NCBI RefSeq assembly: GCF_016862635.1
Contig: NZ_BONI01000030.1
Location: 34,552-98,551, forward strand
Length of the DNA stretch: 64,000 bases
Direction: 5' to 3'
Source of the DNA: Catellatospora coxensis
Lineage (GTDB): Bacteria > Actinomycetota > Actinomycetes > Mycobacteriales > Micromonosporaceae
The position numbers were made by a program, and so were the translations under genes. Shown here piece after piece: positions 23,937 to 32,226 of the stretch (positions are counted from its first letter, which is position 1; each line of letters starts with the position of its first letter). The notes under the pieces are model-generated. The model was not told where the DNA came from. It did no database searches and was given only the letters and a program-made list of their open reading frames with translations.

Positions 23937-25205
23937 ATGTTCGAGTTGCTCACCGCGCAGTCCCGCCAGGCGATCGTCACCGCGCAGTCCGTGGCGCTGT
24001 CCCTCGGCCACGACACGATCGACAGCGGGCACCTGCTGTTCGGGCTGCTCGGCGCCGAGGGCTCGGTGGCCGCGGCGGTGCTGACCGCGCAGCTCGAAAC
24101 CGGCGCGCTGCACGAGGCGTACGTCGCCCTGCGGCCACCGGTCCCCCGCGACCGCCCGATCCGCCACCTGCCCTTCGCCGACGATGTCAAGCGGCTGCTG
24201 GACCTGGCCATACGCGAGGCGGTGAGCCGGCGCGACGACGCGCTGACCACGGCCCACCTGCTGCTGGCCGTCTCCACCTGGCCCGGCAGCATCGGCGGCA
24301 GGACCCTGGCCGCCGTCGGCGCGACACCGGCGGCGCTGCGGGCCGCGGTGCTCACGAAGACCGGCGAGGACGACGTCGCCGAGGAGCCGCTGCCGCTGGG
24401 GCACCTCCAGTTCGACACGTCCGTGCCGGCGCCTCGCCGCCTCGGCCCGCGCCTGACCGCCACCCTGGCCTGGTATGCCGCGCTGGCCCTGCTGCTGAAG
24501 GCCCTCGCCTGGCCGGACGCCGGCTGGCCCGCGGTGGGCGCGATGCTGCTGCCGGCCGTCTTCGCGGTCGGGCTCGGCACGGTGCTCAGCGGCCCCAACC
24601 TGCACCGCCTCATCCGCACCTCGGTGGCGGCCCCGCCGCCGACGCGACTACCCGCGCCGCTGGCCGAGATGCTGGCCGCACACGGTATGCGCGACGTCGA
24701 GGTGCGGATGCGCGCCTCGGCGGACTGGCACGGGTTCAGCCTGCGCACCGCCGCGCGGACCCGGCTCGGCGTGACCACCTACACCGCGGCCCGGCCGCAC
24801 CTGCCGTTCATGCTCGCCCACGAGGCGGCCCATCTGGTACGCGACGACCGCCTGATCCGCATCGTCGGCACCTCGCTGTGGCTGCTGCTGTGCGTATGCG
24901 GGCTGGCCGCCATGAACGCCCCGGCGCTGGCCGTCGCGCTGCTCGGCGGCCTGGCACATCACACCGCGACCCGCTGGTCCGCCGAGTTCGCCTGCGACGC
25001 CGCGGCCGCGCGCTGGGCCGGCCCGGCGGCGACCCGGGCGTGGCTCGACGAGTCCCGGCGGCGCTCGGCCGCCCGGCCCGGGTTGTCCGGCAGGCTGCTG
25101 TGGTGGTGTGTCTGGGCCGACCGCCCACCGCTGCGCCTCGCGGCGGCCAGGTTGGCCGGAGCGGGCGCGACCGCACGGGCGGCCGAACCCGCCGCGCCTC
25201 GCTGA
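23937..25205 (+). CDS. Clp N-domain fused to an M48/M56-like membrane metalloprotease
   Basis: 422 aa. Residues 1-150 carry two Clp repeat motifs (LTAQSRQAIVTAQSVALSLGH with DTIDSGHLLFGLL, then VKRLLDLAIREAVSRRDD with LTTAHLLLAV), the peptide-binding module of ClpA/ClpC. Two hydrophobic helices follow near 175-220. The C-terminal part has a zinc-protease motif LAHEAAHLVRDD (HEAAH at 295-299), another hydrophobic pair and a downstream SAEFACDAAAARW that could give the third ligand Glu. The ATG has GAGAGGGAGA upstream. An adaptor-like domain fused to a membrane protease suggests self-delivered substrate recognition; this is inference. Confidence 0.75.
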   Translation: MFELLTAQSRQAIVTAQSVALSLGHDTIDSGHLLFGLLGAEGSVAAAVLTAQLETGALHEAYVALRPPVPRDRPIRHLPFADDVKRLLDLAIREAVSRRDDALTTAHLLLAVSTWPGSIGGRTLAAVGATPAALRAAVLTKTGEDDVAEEPLPLGHLQFDTSVPAPRRLGPRLTATLAWYAALALLLKALAWPDAGWPAVGAMLLPAVFAVGLGTVLSGPNLHRLIRTSVAAPPPTRLPAPLAEMLAAHGMRDVEVRMRASADWHGFSLRTAARTRLGVTTYTAARPHLPFMLAHEAAHLVRDDRLIRIVGTSLWLLLCVCGLAAMNAPALAVALLGGLAHHTATRWSAEFACDAAAARWAGPAATRAWLDESRRRSAARPGLSGRLLWWCVWADRPPLRLAAARLAGAGATARAAEPAAPR

Positions 25206-25236
25206 CCGACCCGCCCGTTGCCGAGCCGCCGGCTGC

Positions 25237-26649
25237 TCAGGCCCAGCCGCCGAGGATCTCCGCCCGCTCACGCAGGTGGGCATCGCGCGACTTCTCGGTC
25301 ACCGAACGCGTGATGGCGCGGCGGCCGCGCAGCGCCTCGACCGCCAGCACGATGTCCTCCCACTCGCTGGGCAGCCGATCGTCGAGGTCCGCATGGTCCC
25401 AGGCGTCCAGCACGAACAGTTCCCGCGCCGTCTCCGGCAGGCCCACCGCCTGCTTGAGCTGCGTACCGTCGAGGAACACCCGGTCGCGCTCGGCCCGGCC
25501 GGCGGTCAGCGCCACCATCAGGGCGTCCAGCCGTCCCCGCACCGCCACGGGCCGCACACCCAGCCGGACGACACCGTTGGGCAGCGTGACCTGCTCCTCG
25601 CCGGAGGCCTCGGCCAACCGTTCGGCCTCCTCCCCGCCGAGCAGCTCCCGGCTCAGGCTCCACTGCGGACCCGCGGGCAGGCCGAAGCCGAACCGGTGGA
25701 ACTCCAGCTCCACGTTGGCATCGGCGAGCCCGGTCGTCACCGACTGGAACACCAGGCCGTCCGTGCCGCCCGGGACCGCGAAGCCGGTCAGGCGCATCGC
25801 CGCGCAGTAGTAGTTGGCGTTGGTCCACATCGGCCCGAGCCCGTCCTCGAAGACCTCGTCCAGTTCCGTGAGCGAGACCGGCGCCCCCGCCGCGACGTCG
25901 AGCACCGGTGCCTGCTCCAGCAGTGCCCGGACCCGCTCCGGCAGAGGCGGCACGATCAGGCCGAGCCGGTCGAGCAGGGTCCGGGCCGCGACTTCGCCGA
26001 CGGCGGCGGCCAGCCGCTGGGCGGTGCCCCGGGGATCGGTGCGGAACAGCGCGCCGACCGCCGCGACCCCGACCTCGTCGGCGGCCTCGGCCCGCTGGGC
26101 GAGCAGCCGGTAGCCGGGCTCCGGATGCCGCACGACCCACCAGCCCAGCACCTCGGTGTCGCAGCCGGCCGACCGCCACGTGCGGGTGTCGAGCTGCTCG
26201 GTGACCGCACGGACCCGCGCCGCGATGTCGAACGCCTCCGGCGCGCCGGAGGCGAGCAGGCAGGGCAGCACGCACCAGGGCACGTTGTGCAGCACACCGT
26301 GCTCGTCGACGCGGTCGGCGAGCCACGGCAGGACGCCGCCGCCGTACCGTTCCATCAGGGCGATGTTGTCCTTGCCCCGGACGTGGAACCGCCACCGCAG
26401 CCGCCGCGCCTGCGCGACGAACTCCGCCGCGTCCGCCAGGCTCACCAGCGCGGCCCAGGTGGTGTCGGACTCCAGCACGTGGCGGCCGCCGCTGATCGCG
26501 CCGGTCCCCTGCTCGTACACGGTCCGGCCGGCGAGCCACTGCCGCGCCGTGGCGAGCGGCATCAGGCCCCGGGCATCGTGCTCGGGCAGGCAGGCGTCCT
26601 TGATGGCGGCCCGCAGGCCCGGCCCGAACGTCGACGGTCCGACTGACAT
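25237..26649 (-). CDS. Conserved hypothetical protein, 470 aa
   Basis: A cytosolic, mostly helical protein with no membrane segment. Parts seen include ARQWLAGRTVYEQGTGAISGG, a Trp-rich LGWWVVRHPEPGYRLLAQRAEAAD, an alpha-solenoid-like centre (AVGALFRTDPRGTAQRLAAAVGEV) and a beta-rich C-terminal half (VELEFHRFGFGLPAGPQW, FVLDAWDHADLDD). I do not recognise a domain. The ATG at 26649 precedes the first ordered segment; an upstream in-frame start at 26679 is possible. It stands between the protease fusion (convergent) and the LacI gene, without a clear operon partner. Confidence 0.65.
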   Translation of the reverse strand: MSVGPSTFGPGLRAAIKDACLPEHDARGLMPLATARQWLAGRTVYEQGTGAISGGRHVLESDTTWAALVSLADAAEFVAQARRLRWRFHVRGKDNIALMERYGGGVLPWLADRVDEHGVLHNVPWCVLPCLLASGAPEAFDIAARVRAVTEQLDTRTWRSAGCDTEVLGWWVVRHPEPGYRLLAQRAEAADEVGVAAVGALFRTDPRGTAQRLAAAVGEVAARTLLDRLGLIVPPLPERVRALLEQAPVLDVAAGAPVSLTELDEVFEDGLGPMWTNANYYCAAMRLTGFAVPGGTDGLVFQSVTTGLADANVELEFHRFGFGLPAGPQWSLSRELLGGEEAERLAEASGEEQVTLPNGVVRLGVRPVAVRGRLDALMVALTAGRAERDRVFLDGTQLKQAVGLPETARELFVLDAWDHADLDDRLPSEWEDIVLAVEALRGRRAITRSVTEKSRDAHLRERAEILGGWA

Positions 26650-26701
26650 GATCGGCACCCTAACGGCCGCCGCCGACATCCGAAGACCGGCGTCGGGGCC
26701 G

Positions 26702-27733
26702 TCAGCGGGCGGGGGCCAGGCCGCGGTCCAGCAGTTCCGTGGGCAGCACGACGGTACGCGGCCGCGACCGGTCCCCGTCGATACGGGCGAACAGCAGCTG
26801 GGTGGCGCGGCGGGCCAGCTCGCGGGTGTCGTACCCGATGACCGTCAGCGGCCTCGGCATCAGGTGCGACAGCTCGAAGTCGTCGAAGCCGACCAGGGCG
26901 GCGTCGCTGCCCCGCCGCCACAGCTCCTGGACCGCGCCGACGGTGATGCGGTTGTTCAGGGCGAGGAACGCGGTCGGCGGGCTGGGCTGGGTGAGCATGT
27001 CGGCGACGGCGGCCGCGGCGGTGGCCGGGTCGCGTACGCCGCCGCGCACGAGTGCGCCGTCGTAGCCGATCCCGGCGTCGGCGAGGGCGTCCTGCGCGCC
27101 GGCGAGGCGCTCGCGCATGGTGTGCACGTCGACCGTGTCCAGCAGCACCCCGATGCGGCGGTGCCCGTCGGCGACGAGGCGGCGTACGCCGTTGCGCGCG
27201 CCGCCGCGGTTGTCCAGCAGCACCGCGTCGGCCTCGATGTTGGTGCCGGGCCGGTCCAGGAACACCACCGGGATGCCCATCTCGACCTGCGAGTTGAGGA
27301 ACGAGTGGTCGCAGCCGGCGGGCACCACCAGCAGGCCGTCGACGCGGCGGGAGCACAGGTCGCGCAGCAGCTGCTCCTCGCGGACCGGGTCCTCCTCGGA
27401 GGACGCCGACAGCAGCAGGGTGTCGCGCTCGCGGGCCATCTCGGCGGTGACGTGGGCGATGGTGGAGTAGAACGGGTTCGCCAGCTCCTCGATGATCAGG
27501 CCGATGGTGGCGCTGGCCCGGCCCGCGCGCAGCGCGCTGGCCATGTGGTTGCGCTGGAAGCCGAGTTCGGCGACCGCGGCGAGCACCCGGTCGGCCATGG
27601 CGCGCTGCACGTGCGGCTCGCCGTTGACGACCCGGGACACGGTCTTGAGGCTGACTCCGGCCAGCCGGGCCACGTCGACCATGGTGGGGCGGCGGCCGGC
27701 CCGGGCCGGGGCTTCGCTGTGCTCGCTCGTCAC
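26702..27733 (-). CDS. LacI family transcriptional regulator
   Basis: 343 aa. The DNA-binding head is TMVDVARLAGVSLKTVSRVVNGEPHV with the hinge helix ASALRAGRASATIGLI, followed by a periplasmic-binding-protein-like sensor (ANPFYSTIAHVTAE, DGLLVVPAGCD, GIPVVFLDRPG, LVGFDDFELSHLMPRPLTVI). GTG at 27733 is the likely start. It is divergent from a ROK sugar kinase; the perfect palindrome GACAACGTTGTC (27779-27790) between them is a classical LacI-type operator with a central CG. It therefore probably represses the kinase in the absence of a sugar effector. Confidence 0.92.
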   Translation of the reverse strand: MTSEHSEAPARAGRRPTMVDVARLAGVSLKTVSRVVNGEPHVQRAMADRVLAAVAELGFQRNHMASALRAGRASATIGLIIEELANPFYSTIAHVTAEMARERDTLLLSASSEEDPVREEQLLRDLCSRRVDGLLVVPAGCDHSFLNSQVEMGIPVVFLDRPGTNIEADAVLLDNRGGARNGVRRLVADGHRRIGVLLDTVDVHTMRERLAGAQDALADAGIGYDGALVRGGVRDPATAAAAVADMLTQPSPPTAFLALNNRITVGAVQELWRRGSDAALVGFDDFELSHLMPRPLTVIGYDTRELARRATQLLFARIDGDRSRPRTVVLPTELLDRGLAPAR

Positions 27734-27778
27734 GGCAGGAACGGTACCTGGTACCCGAGGGCGGGGCGGCGACGGCCG

Positions 27779-27790
27779 GACAACGTTGTC
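27779..27790. promoter_or_regulatory. LacI-type operator
   Basis: Perfect 12-bp palindrome GACAACGTTGTC midway between the divergent LacI regulator and ROK kinase. A second motif nearby, GGTACC at 27743-27748 repeated at 27750-27755, lies closer to the regulator start and may be an accessory site. Confidence 0.65.
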
Positions 27791-27827
27791 ATACTCTCTT
27801 GCAACGCCCCGTCCTCCAGGAGCCCCC

Positions 27828-28814
27828 ATGCCGCACCACGCTGCCGGACCGCTCGCGCTCGCCGTCGACATCGGCGGCACCAAGATGGCCGCCGGACTCG
27901 TCGACGCCGACGGGACCGTGCTGGCCGCCGACCGCATCCCCACGCCGCGCCCGCTGCCGGGCCCGGACGCGGGCGAGCAGGTGTGGGCCGGGCTGTCGGC
28001 GATGCTCGACGGCCTGCTCAAGGCCACCGCCGACCGGCCCGTGATCGGGGTCGGCGCCAGCACCGCCGGCCCGTTCGACCTGGCCGGGGCCACGGTGAGC
28101 CCGGTCAACATCACCGCCTGGCGGGGCTTCCCGCTGGTCGACCGGCTCGCCGCGCAGGTGCCCGGCGTGCCGGTGCGGCTGGCCGGCGACGGGGTGTGCG
28201 CGGCGATCGGCGAGCACTGGCGCGGGGCGGGCCGCGGGCACGACGACCTGCTGGTGCTCGTGGTGTCGACCGGCGTCGGCGGGGGGCTCGTACACGGCGG
28301 GCGGCCCTTCACCGGCCGGTCCGGCAATGCCGGGCATGTCGGCCACATGGTCGTCGACCTCGACGGGGACGACTGCCCGTGCGGCGGGCGCGGCTGCGTG
28401 GAGGCGATCGCCAGCGGACCGAGCATGGTCCGGTACGCGCTGCGCGAAGGCTGGCGGCCGGCCGGCGACGGCACCGCCCGCGACCTGGCCGACGCCGCCC
28501 GCTCCGGCGACCTGGTGGCTTTGCGCGCGTTCACCCGCGGCGCCGACGCCCTGGCCGCGGGCATCGTCTCGGCCGCCGCGATGTGCGACCTGAACCAGGT
28601 GGTGATCGGCGGCGGCGTCGCCGGCGCCGCCGACCTGCTCTTCCCCCCGCTGAAGGAGGCCCTGGCCCGCTTCGGCCGCCTCGGCTTCCTCCAGCACGTC
28701 ACGGTCACCCCTGCCCAGCTCGCCGGCGACGCCGGCCTGATCGGCGCCGCCGCCCTCATCCACTCCCCCGACCCCTACTGGCCCGGCACCCCACCCCCAC
28801 CCCCACTGCATTGA
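27828..28814 (+). CDS. ROK family sugar kinase (glucokinase-like)
   Basis: 328 aa. The N-terminal phosphate-binding motif ALAVDIGGTKMAAGLVD, the second phosphate segment STGVGGGLVHGG, the sugar-binding GNAGHVGHMVVD and the zinc motif CPCGGRGCVEAIAS (CxCGxxGCxE) are all present, so an active ATP-dependent hexose or N-acylhexosamine kinase is expected. The C-terminal tail is proline-rich. A LacI regulator is divergent, sharing an operator palindrome. The stop codon lies inside the left arm of the family 3 inverted repeat at 28811-28869. Confidence 0.92.
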   Translation: MPHHAAGPLALAVDIGGTKMAAGLVDADGTVLAADRIPTPRPLPGPDAGEQVWAGLSAMLDGLLKATADRPVIGVGASTAGPFDLAGATVSPVNITAWRGFPLVDRLAAQVPGVPVRLAGDGVCAAIGEHWRGAGRGHDDLLVLVVSTGVGGGLVHGGRPFTGRSGNAGHVGHMVVDLDGDDCPCGGRGCVEAIASGPSMVRYALREGWRPAGDGTARDLADAARSGDLVALRAFTRGADALAAGIVSAAAMCDLNQVVIGGGVAGAADLLFPPLKEALARFGRLGFLQHVTVTPAQLAGDAGLIGAAALIHSPDPYWPGTPPPPPLH

Positions 28815-28869
28815 TCATGAAGTTGTGGCAACGACACACCGCCGAGCCGTGCCATAAGTTCATGATCAA
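28811..28869. repeat. Inverted-repeat element, family 3
   Basis: Arms 28811-28830 and 28850-28869 pair at 18 of 20 positions, framed by TTGATCATGAA and TTCATGATCAA. The stop codon of the ROK kinase is within the left arm. Only one copy is seen in the window. It probably terminates the convergent transcripts. Confidence 0.75.
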
Positions 28870-28928
28870 CCCGGCGGGGCCCGGGGCCCGGGGCCCGGTG
28901 GCGGGCGGGGGCGGGGGGCGGGGGCGGG

Positions 28929-30044
28929 TCAGGTGGGGTCGAAGAGGGCTAGGCGGGGGTCGGCGGCGAACTGGGTGACGGACATGCCCAGGGCGGGGTT
29001 GCGCTGGCTGGAGGGTTGGGCGGCGAAGGGGTCGGGGGTGTTGGTGATGGTGACCATGACCAAGGTGTGGCCGGTGTAGACGACGACGGTCCAGAGCTGG
29101 GCGTCGGGGCCGAGGGCGAAGCCGGCGCGGCGGTCCTCGGGCTGCTCGCGCACTCCGTACTGCTCCAGGACCGCGCCGCTGTCGAGTTCGGCGCTGAAGC
29201 CGCACCAGGTGAGGCGCTCGCAGTGGCTCAGGTCGGGCACGTACGTGGTCGGCGCGGCCGAGATGGTCAGGGTGCCGTAGCCGTTGCCGTTGACCAGCTG
29301 CAGGCTCACCGTCAGCGCGCCGGGGGCGAGGGCCGGGTCGGGTAGCGGGGCCAGCTCGCGCGCGTCCCCGCCGTCGGCCAGGCCGAGGTCGTTGCGGCGC
29401 AGGCCGAGCGGGTTGACCCGGGTGAGGATCAGCTCGGCCATCAGGCAGGCGTAGCGCTCGGTCAGGGCCGCGTCGGTGGTCACCGGCTCGGCCTGGGCCA
29501 GCGGCATCGCGCCGGACAGCACCGCGAACCGGTCCACCCCGGAGCGGCCCCCGGCCTGCGGCGGCGCGGGCGGCACCGGCGAGCGGGTCAGCGACGGCAG
29601 GGGCGTCGGCCCGGGGACCCCGGCCATGCAGTCGACCTCCTCGGGTGGCGGCGTGCCGCCGGGATCGGGCCGCAGCATGATCACCGCGAACCCGCCGCCG
29701 ACCGCGAGCGCCACCGTGAGCAGCGTGCTGACCGCGAGGTCGCGGCGGCGCAGCCGCCGTCCGGCGGCCACCAGCTCCGCCGTGGCCAGGCCCAGCGGCG
29801 GCTCGGGACCTTCGGCCGGCTCCCCGGGCTTGTGCCGGCGCAGCGCGCGGAGCAGGAAACGCTGGGCGTACGCCTCGGGCGGCTCGTAGCCCAGCGCCGG
29901 CCAGCGCCGGTACAGCCGCAGCAGGGTGCGCCGGACCAGTTCCTCGGCCACCGCCCAGTCGCCGCACCGCTCCCGCGCCTGCCGCCGCAGCGCCGGGGCC
30001 AGCGCGGTGGCGAACTCGGCGTACTCGTCCTCCCAGGCACGCAT
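28929..30044 (-). CDS. Sigma-factor-like domain fused to a membrane helix and extracytoplasmic domain
   Basis: 371 aa. Residues 1-72 look like region 2 of ECF (SigE-type) sigma factors: FATALAPALRRQARERCGD, VAEELVRRTLLRLYRRWPAL, and PEAYAQRFLLRALRRH. There is no region 4. Instead a single transmembrane helix (about 104-123, VSTLLTVALAVGGGFAVIML) leads to a proline-rich linker and a C-terminal domain with two Cys-containing segments (ERYACLMAEL, SHCERLTWCGF) and VVVYTGHTLVMVTITN. The mix suggests a remnant of a sigma/anti-sigma arrangement turned into a membrane sensor. The ATG at 30044 begins the sigma-like part. Confidence 0.65.
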   Translation of the reverse strand: MRAWEDEYAEFATALAPALRRQARERCGDWAVAEELVRRTLLRLYRRWPALGYEPPEAYAQRFLLRALRRHKPGEPAEGPEPPLGLATAELVAAGRRLRRRDLAVSTLLTVALAVGGGFAVIMLRPDPGGTPPPEEVDCMAGVPGPTPLPSLTRSPVPPAPPQAGGRSGVDRFAVLSGAMPLAQAEPVTTDAALTERYACLMAELILTRVNPLGLRRNDLGLADGGDARELAPLPDPALAPGALTVSLQLVNGNGYGTLTISAAPTTYVPDLSHCERLTWCGFSAELDSGAVLEQYGVREQPEDRRAGFALGPDAQLWTVVVYTGHTLVMVTITNTPDPFAAQPSSQRNPALGMSVTQFAADPRLALFDPT

Positions 30045-30140
30045 TCCGACAGTTAACACAATGGATGTGACCTGGCGGCAGGTCTTCCCGGTTGGTGGGT
30101 GACTGCTAACCTCGCAGCCCTGTCCACGGGAGGAACAGCC

Positions 30141-30923
30141 ATGACCGACGCCGCCGCGCCCCAGCCTGCGCCCACTTCGAAGCAACGCCCGGCCGGAGTG
30201 ACCGCGGCAAGGTGGCTGCTCATCGCCGTGGCCGCCGCCTACCTGGTCGACGCCATCATGATCATGGCGGGCTCCGGGGAGTACCCCGCCCGCGTGCGCG
30301 CGGCCATGGCGGAGTCCGGGGTCGATCCCCGAGCCTGGGACTTCGTCAGCGGGCTCACGAGTGCGCTGCCGGTGGTGTCGGCCGGATTCGGCGTCGTCGC
30401 GGCCGCCGTGGTGCTGCTGCTCGCGCTGGCGGTCGGCCGGGGCGCGTTCGTCGGGCGCATCCTCACCTGGATCGCGGTCGGGTTCGCCCTGCTGTGCAAC
30501 GTGTGCGGGCTCGGTTCGGCGGGCACGCCCGCGTTCAGCAGCGTCGGCTACCTCACCGCGTACAGCCGCGACAGCTCGGGCATCCACACTTTCGCCCAGC
30601 GGCTGCCCCAGGGCTACCCGGACTGGTACTTCTACGGCAGCCTGGCGCTGTTCGGCTTCGGCATGCTGGCGCTGATCGCCGTCGCGGTGCTGCTGGCCCT
30701 GCCGCCGGCCAACGCCTACTTCCGGCGTGCGCCCCGCGTCCTTGCCGCCCCCTACGGCTACGCCGCCCCGGGCCACCCCGCCCAGCAGTTCCCGGCCGCG
30801 CCGCCGGCCTCGCCCACCTTCGAGCAGCGCGCGGAGGCACTGGCCACGCTGGAGCGCCGCCGCGAGCGGGGCGAGCTGACCGACGATCAGTACGCCGCCG
30901 AGCGCGCCCGCCTCGACGGCTGA
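30141..30923 (+). CDS. Membrane protein with C-terminal SHOCT-like motif
   Basis: 260 aa. Four hydrophobic helices (AARWLLIAVAAAYLVDAIMI, ALPVVSAGFGVVAAAVVLLL, ILTWIAVGFALLCNVCGLG, GSLALFGFGMLALIAVAVLL) are followed by a proline-rich stretch and a short C-terminal helix pair RAEALATLERRRERGELTDDQYAAERARL, which fits the SHOCT oligomerisation motif (ExGxITxEEFxxxKxxL type). The ATG at 30141 has GGGAGGA upstream. Its stop directly abuts that of lexA (TGATCA). Function unknown. Confidence 0.75.
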   Translation: MTDAAAPQPAPTSKQRPAGVTAARWLLIAVAAAYLVDAIMIMAGSGEYPARVRAAMAESGVDPRAWDFVSGLTSALPVVSAGFGVVAAAVVLLLALAVGRGAFVGRILTWIAVGFALLCNVCGLGSAGTPAFSSVGYLTAYSRDSSGIHTFAQRLPQGYPDWYFYGSLALFGFGMLALIAVAVLLALPPANAYFRRAPRVLAAPYGYAAPGHPAQQFPAAPPASPTFEQRAEALATLERRRERGELTDDQYAAERARLDG

Positions 30924-31553
30924 TCACCGCACCCGGCGTACGACCGCCACCACCTTGCCCAGCACGACCGCGTCGTCGCCGGGGATCGCTTCGTACGCCG
31001 GGTTGCACGGCACCAGCTCGACGTGCCCGCGGCTGACCCGGTACACCTTCACGGTCGCCTCGCCGTCGATCATCGCCGCGACGATCTCCCCGCTGTGCGC
31101 GGTCGGCTGCTGGCGGATCACCACCACGTCGCCGTCGCAGATCGCCGCGTCGACCATCGAGTCGCCGCGCACCCGCAGCGAGAACAGCGTGCCGTGGCCG
31201 ACCAGGTCGCGCGACAGCGTGAGCGTCTCCTCCAGGGACTCCTCGGCCAGGATCGGCCCGCCGGCGGCGATCGTGCCGAGCAGCGGCACCTGCACGGTGG
31301 CCACTCCGCGCTGCTGGGGGATGCCGTCGTCGTCCAGCGGCAGCCGCACGCTCAGCGCCCGCGGGCGGCCCCGGTCGCGCCGCAGCAGACCTTTCTCCTC
31401 CAGCTCGCGCAGGTGGTACGCGACCGACGACGACGCGGCCAGGCCGACCGCCCGGCCGATCTCCCGCAGCGTGGGCGGGTAGCCGCGACTGGTCACGCCG
31501 TCCTGGATCACCTCGAGGATGCGCCGCTGCCGCTCGCTGAGCTTCGAATGCAC
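30924..31553 (-). CDS. lexA: LexA repressor (SOS regulator)
   Basis: 209 aa. The N-terminal winged helix matches Lex[51 protein letters not shown]. The C-terminal S24 self-cleaving domain has a cleavage site TIAAGGPI (Ala97-Gly98), Ser132 in RGDSMVD and Lys169 in EATVKVY. It should repress DNA-damage genes and cut itself with RecA. No clear actinobacterial SOS box (GAAC-N4-GTTC type) is visible in the short upstream region, so autoregulation is not supported by sequence. A second LexA elsewhere in the genome is possible. Confidence 0.92.
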   Translation of the reverse strand: MHSKLSERQRRILEVIQDGVTSRGYPPTLREIGRAVGLAASSSVAYHLRELEEKGLLRRDRGRPRALSVRLPLDDDGIPQQRGVATVQVPLLGTIAAGGPILAEESLEETLTLSRDLVGHGTLFSLRVRGDSMVDAAICDGDVVVIRQQPTAHSGEIVAAMIDGEATVKVYRVSRGHVELVPCNPAYEAIPGDDAVVLGKVVAVVRRVR

Positions 31554-31601
31554 CCTGGCAGGCTAACGGACCATGTCCTCATAAGCCGCAAAGCGGGCGG
31601 G

Positions 31602-32216
31602 TCAGGCGCGGTGCAGGTGGAGGTCGGCGTGGACCGCCGTGGTCTCGACGAGGCGGGCGTTGGCCTCGTCGCTGCGGTACACCCAGTCGCGGGCGGCGTC
31701 GGGATCCAGGCCCTTGGCGTGCTGGCGGGCGAGCAGTCCGTCGACCCGGGGGCCGTCGTCGGCGGACAGGTAGACGGCGAGGTCGAGCAGCTGACGCACG
31801 CCGTCCCACGGCGGGGTGTCCAGCAGCAGGTAGTTGCCCTCGGTGACGATCACCTCGGCGGCCGGCGGGACGGGGATCGATCCGGCGACGGGCTCGTTGA
31901 GGACGTGGTCGAACGTCGGCGCGTACACCGTCTCGCCGGTCGCCTCGCGCAGGCGGCGCAGCAGCGCGGCGTAGCCGGCCGCGTCGAAGGTGTCCGGCGC
32001 GCCCTTGCGGTCGGCCCGGCCGAGCCGCCGCAACTCCGCGTTGGCCAGGTGGAACCCGTCCATCGGCACGACCGCGGCGCGGTCGAGCTTCGCGGCCAGC
32101 TCCTGGGCCAGGGTGGACTTGCCCGCGCCGGGCGCGCCGGCGATGCCGACCAGCAACCGGCCCGGCCGGGTCGCGCGCAGCCGGGCCACCTCGTCGAGCA
32201 GCGTCGTGAGCATCAC
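31602..32216 (-). CDS. Nucleoside/nucleotide kinase family protein (PRK/uridine kinase fold)
   Basis: 204 aa P-loop kinase. Walker A is GIAGAPGAGKSTLAQEL (about residues 23-39), followed by VVPMDGFHLANAELRRLGRADRKGAPDTFD, a signature of the phosphoribulokinase/uridine kinase/pantothenate kinase-like group, and VIVTEGNYLLLDTPPWD. The preserved DGFHL motif suggests small-molecule phosphorylation; related proteins have been annotated as fructose or nucleoside kinases, so the substrate is open. The stop of the threonine aldolase-like gene is 10 bp upstream on the same strand, so the two are probably co-transcribed. Confidence 0.85.
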   Translation of the reverse strand: MMLTTLLDEVARLRATRPGRLLVGIAGAPGAGKSTLAQELAAKLDRAAVVPMDGFHLANAELRRLGRADRKGAPDTFDAAGYAALLRRLREATGETVYAPTFDHVLNEPVAGSIPVPPAAEVIVTEGNYLLLDTPPWDGVRQLLDLAVYLSADDGPRVDGLLARQHAKGLDPDAARDWVYRSDEANARLVETTAVHADLHLHRA

Positions 32217-32226
32217 GGCCAGTCTC

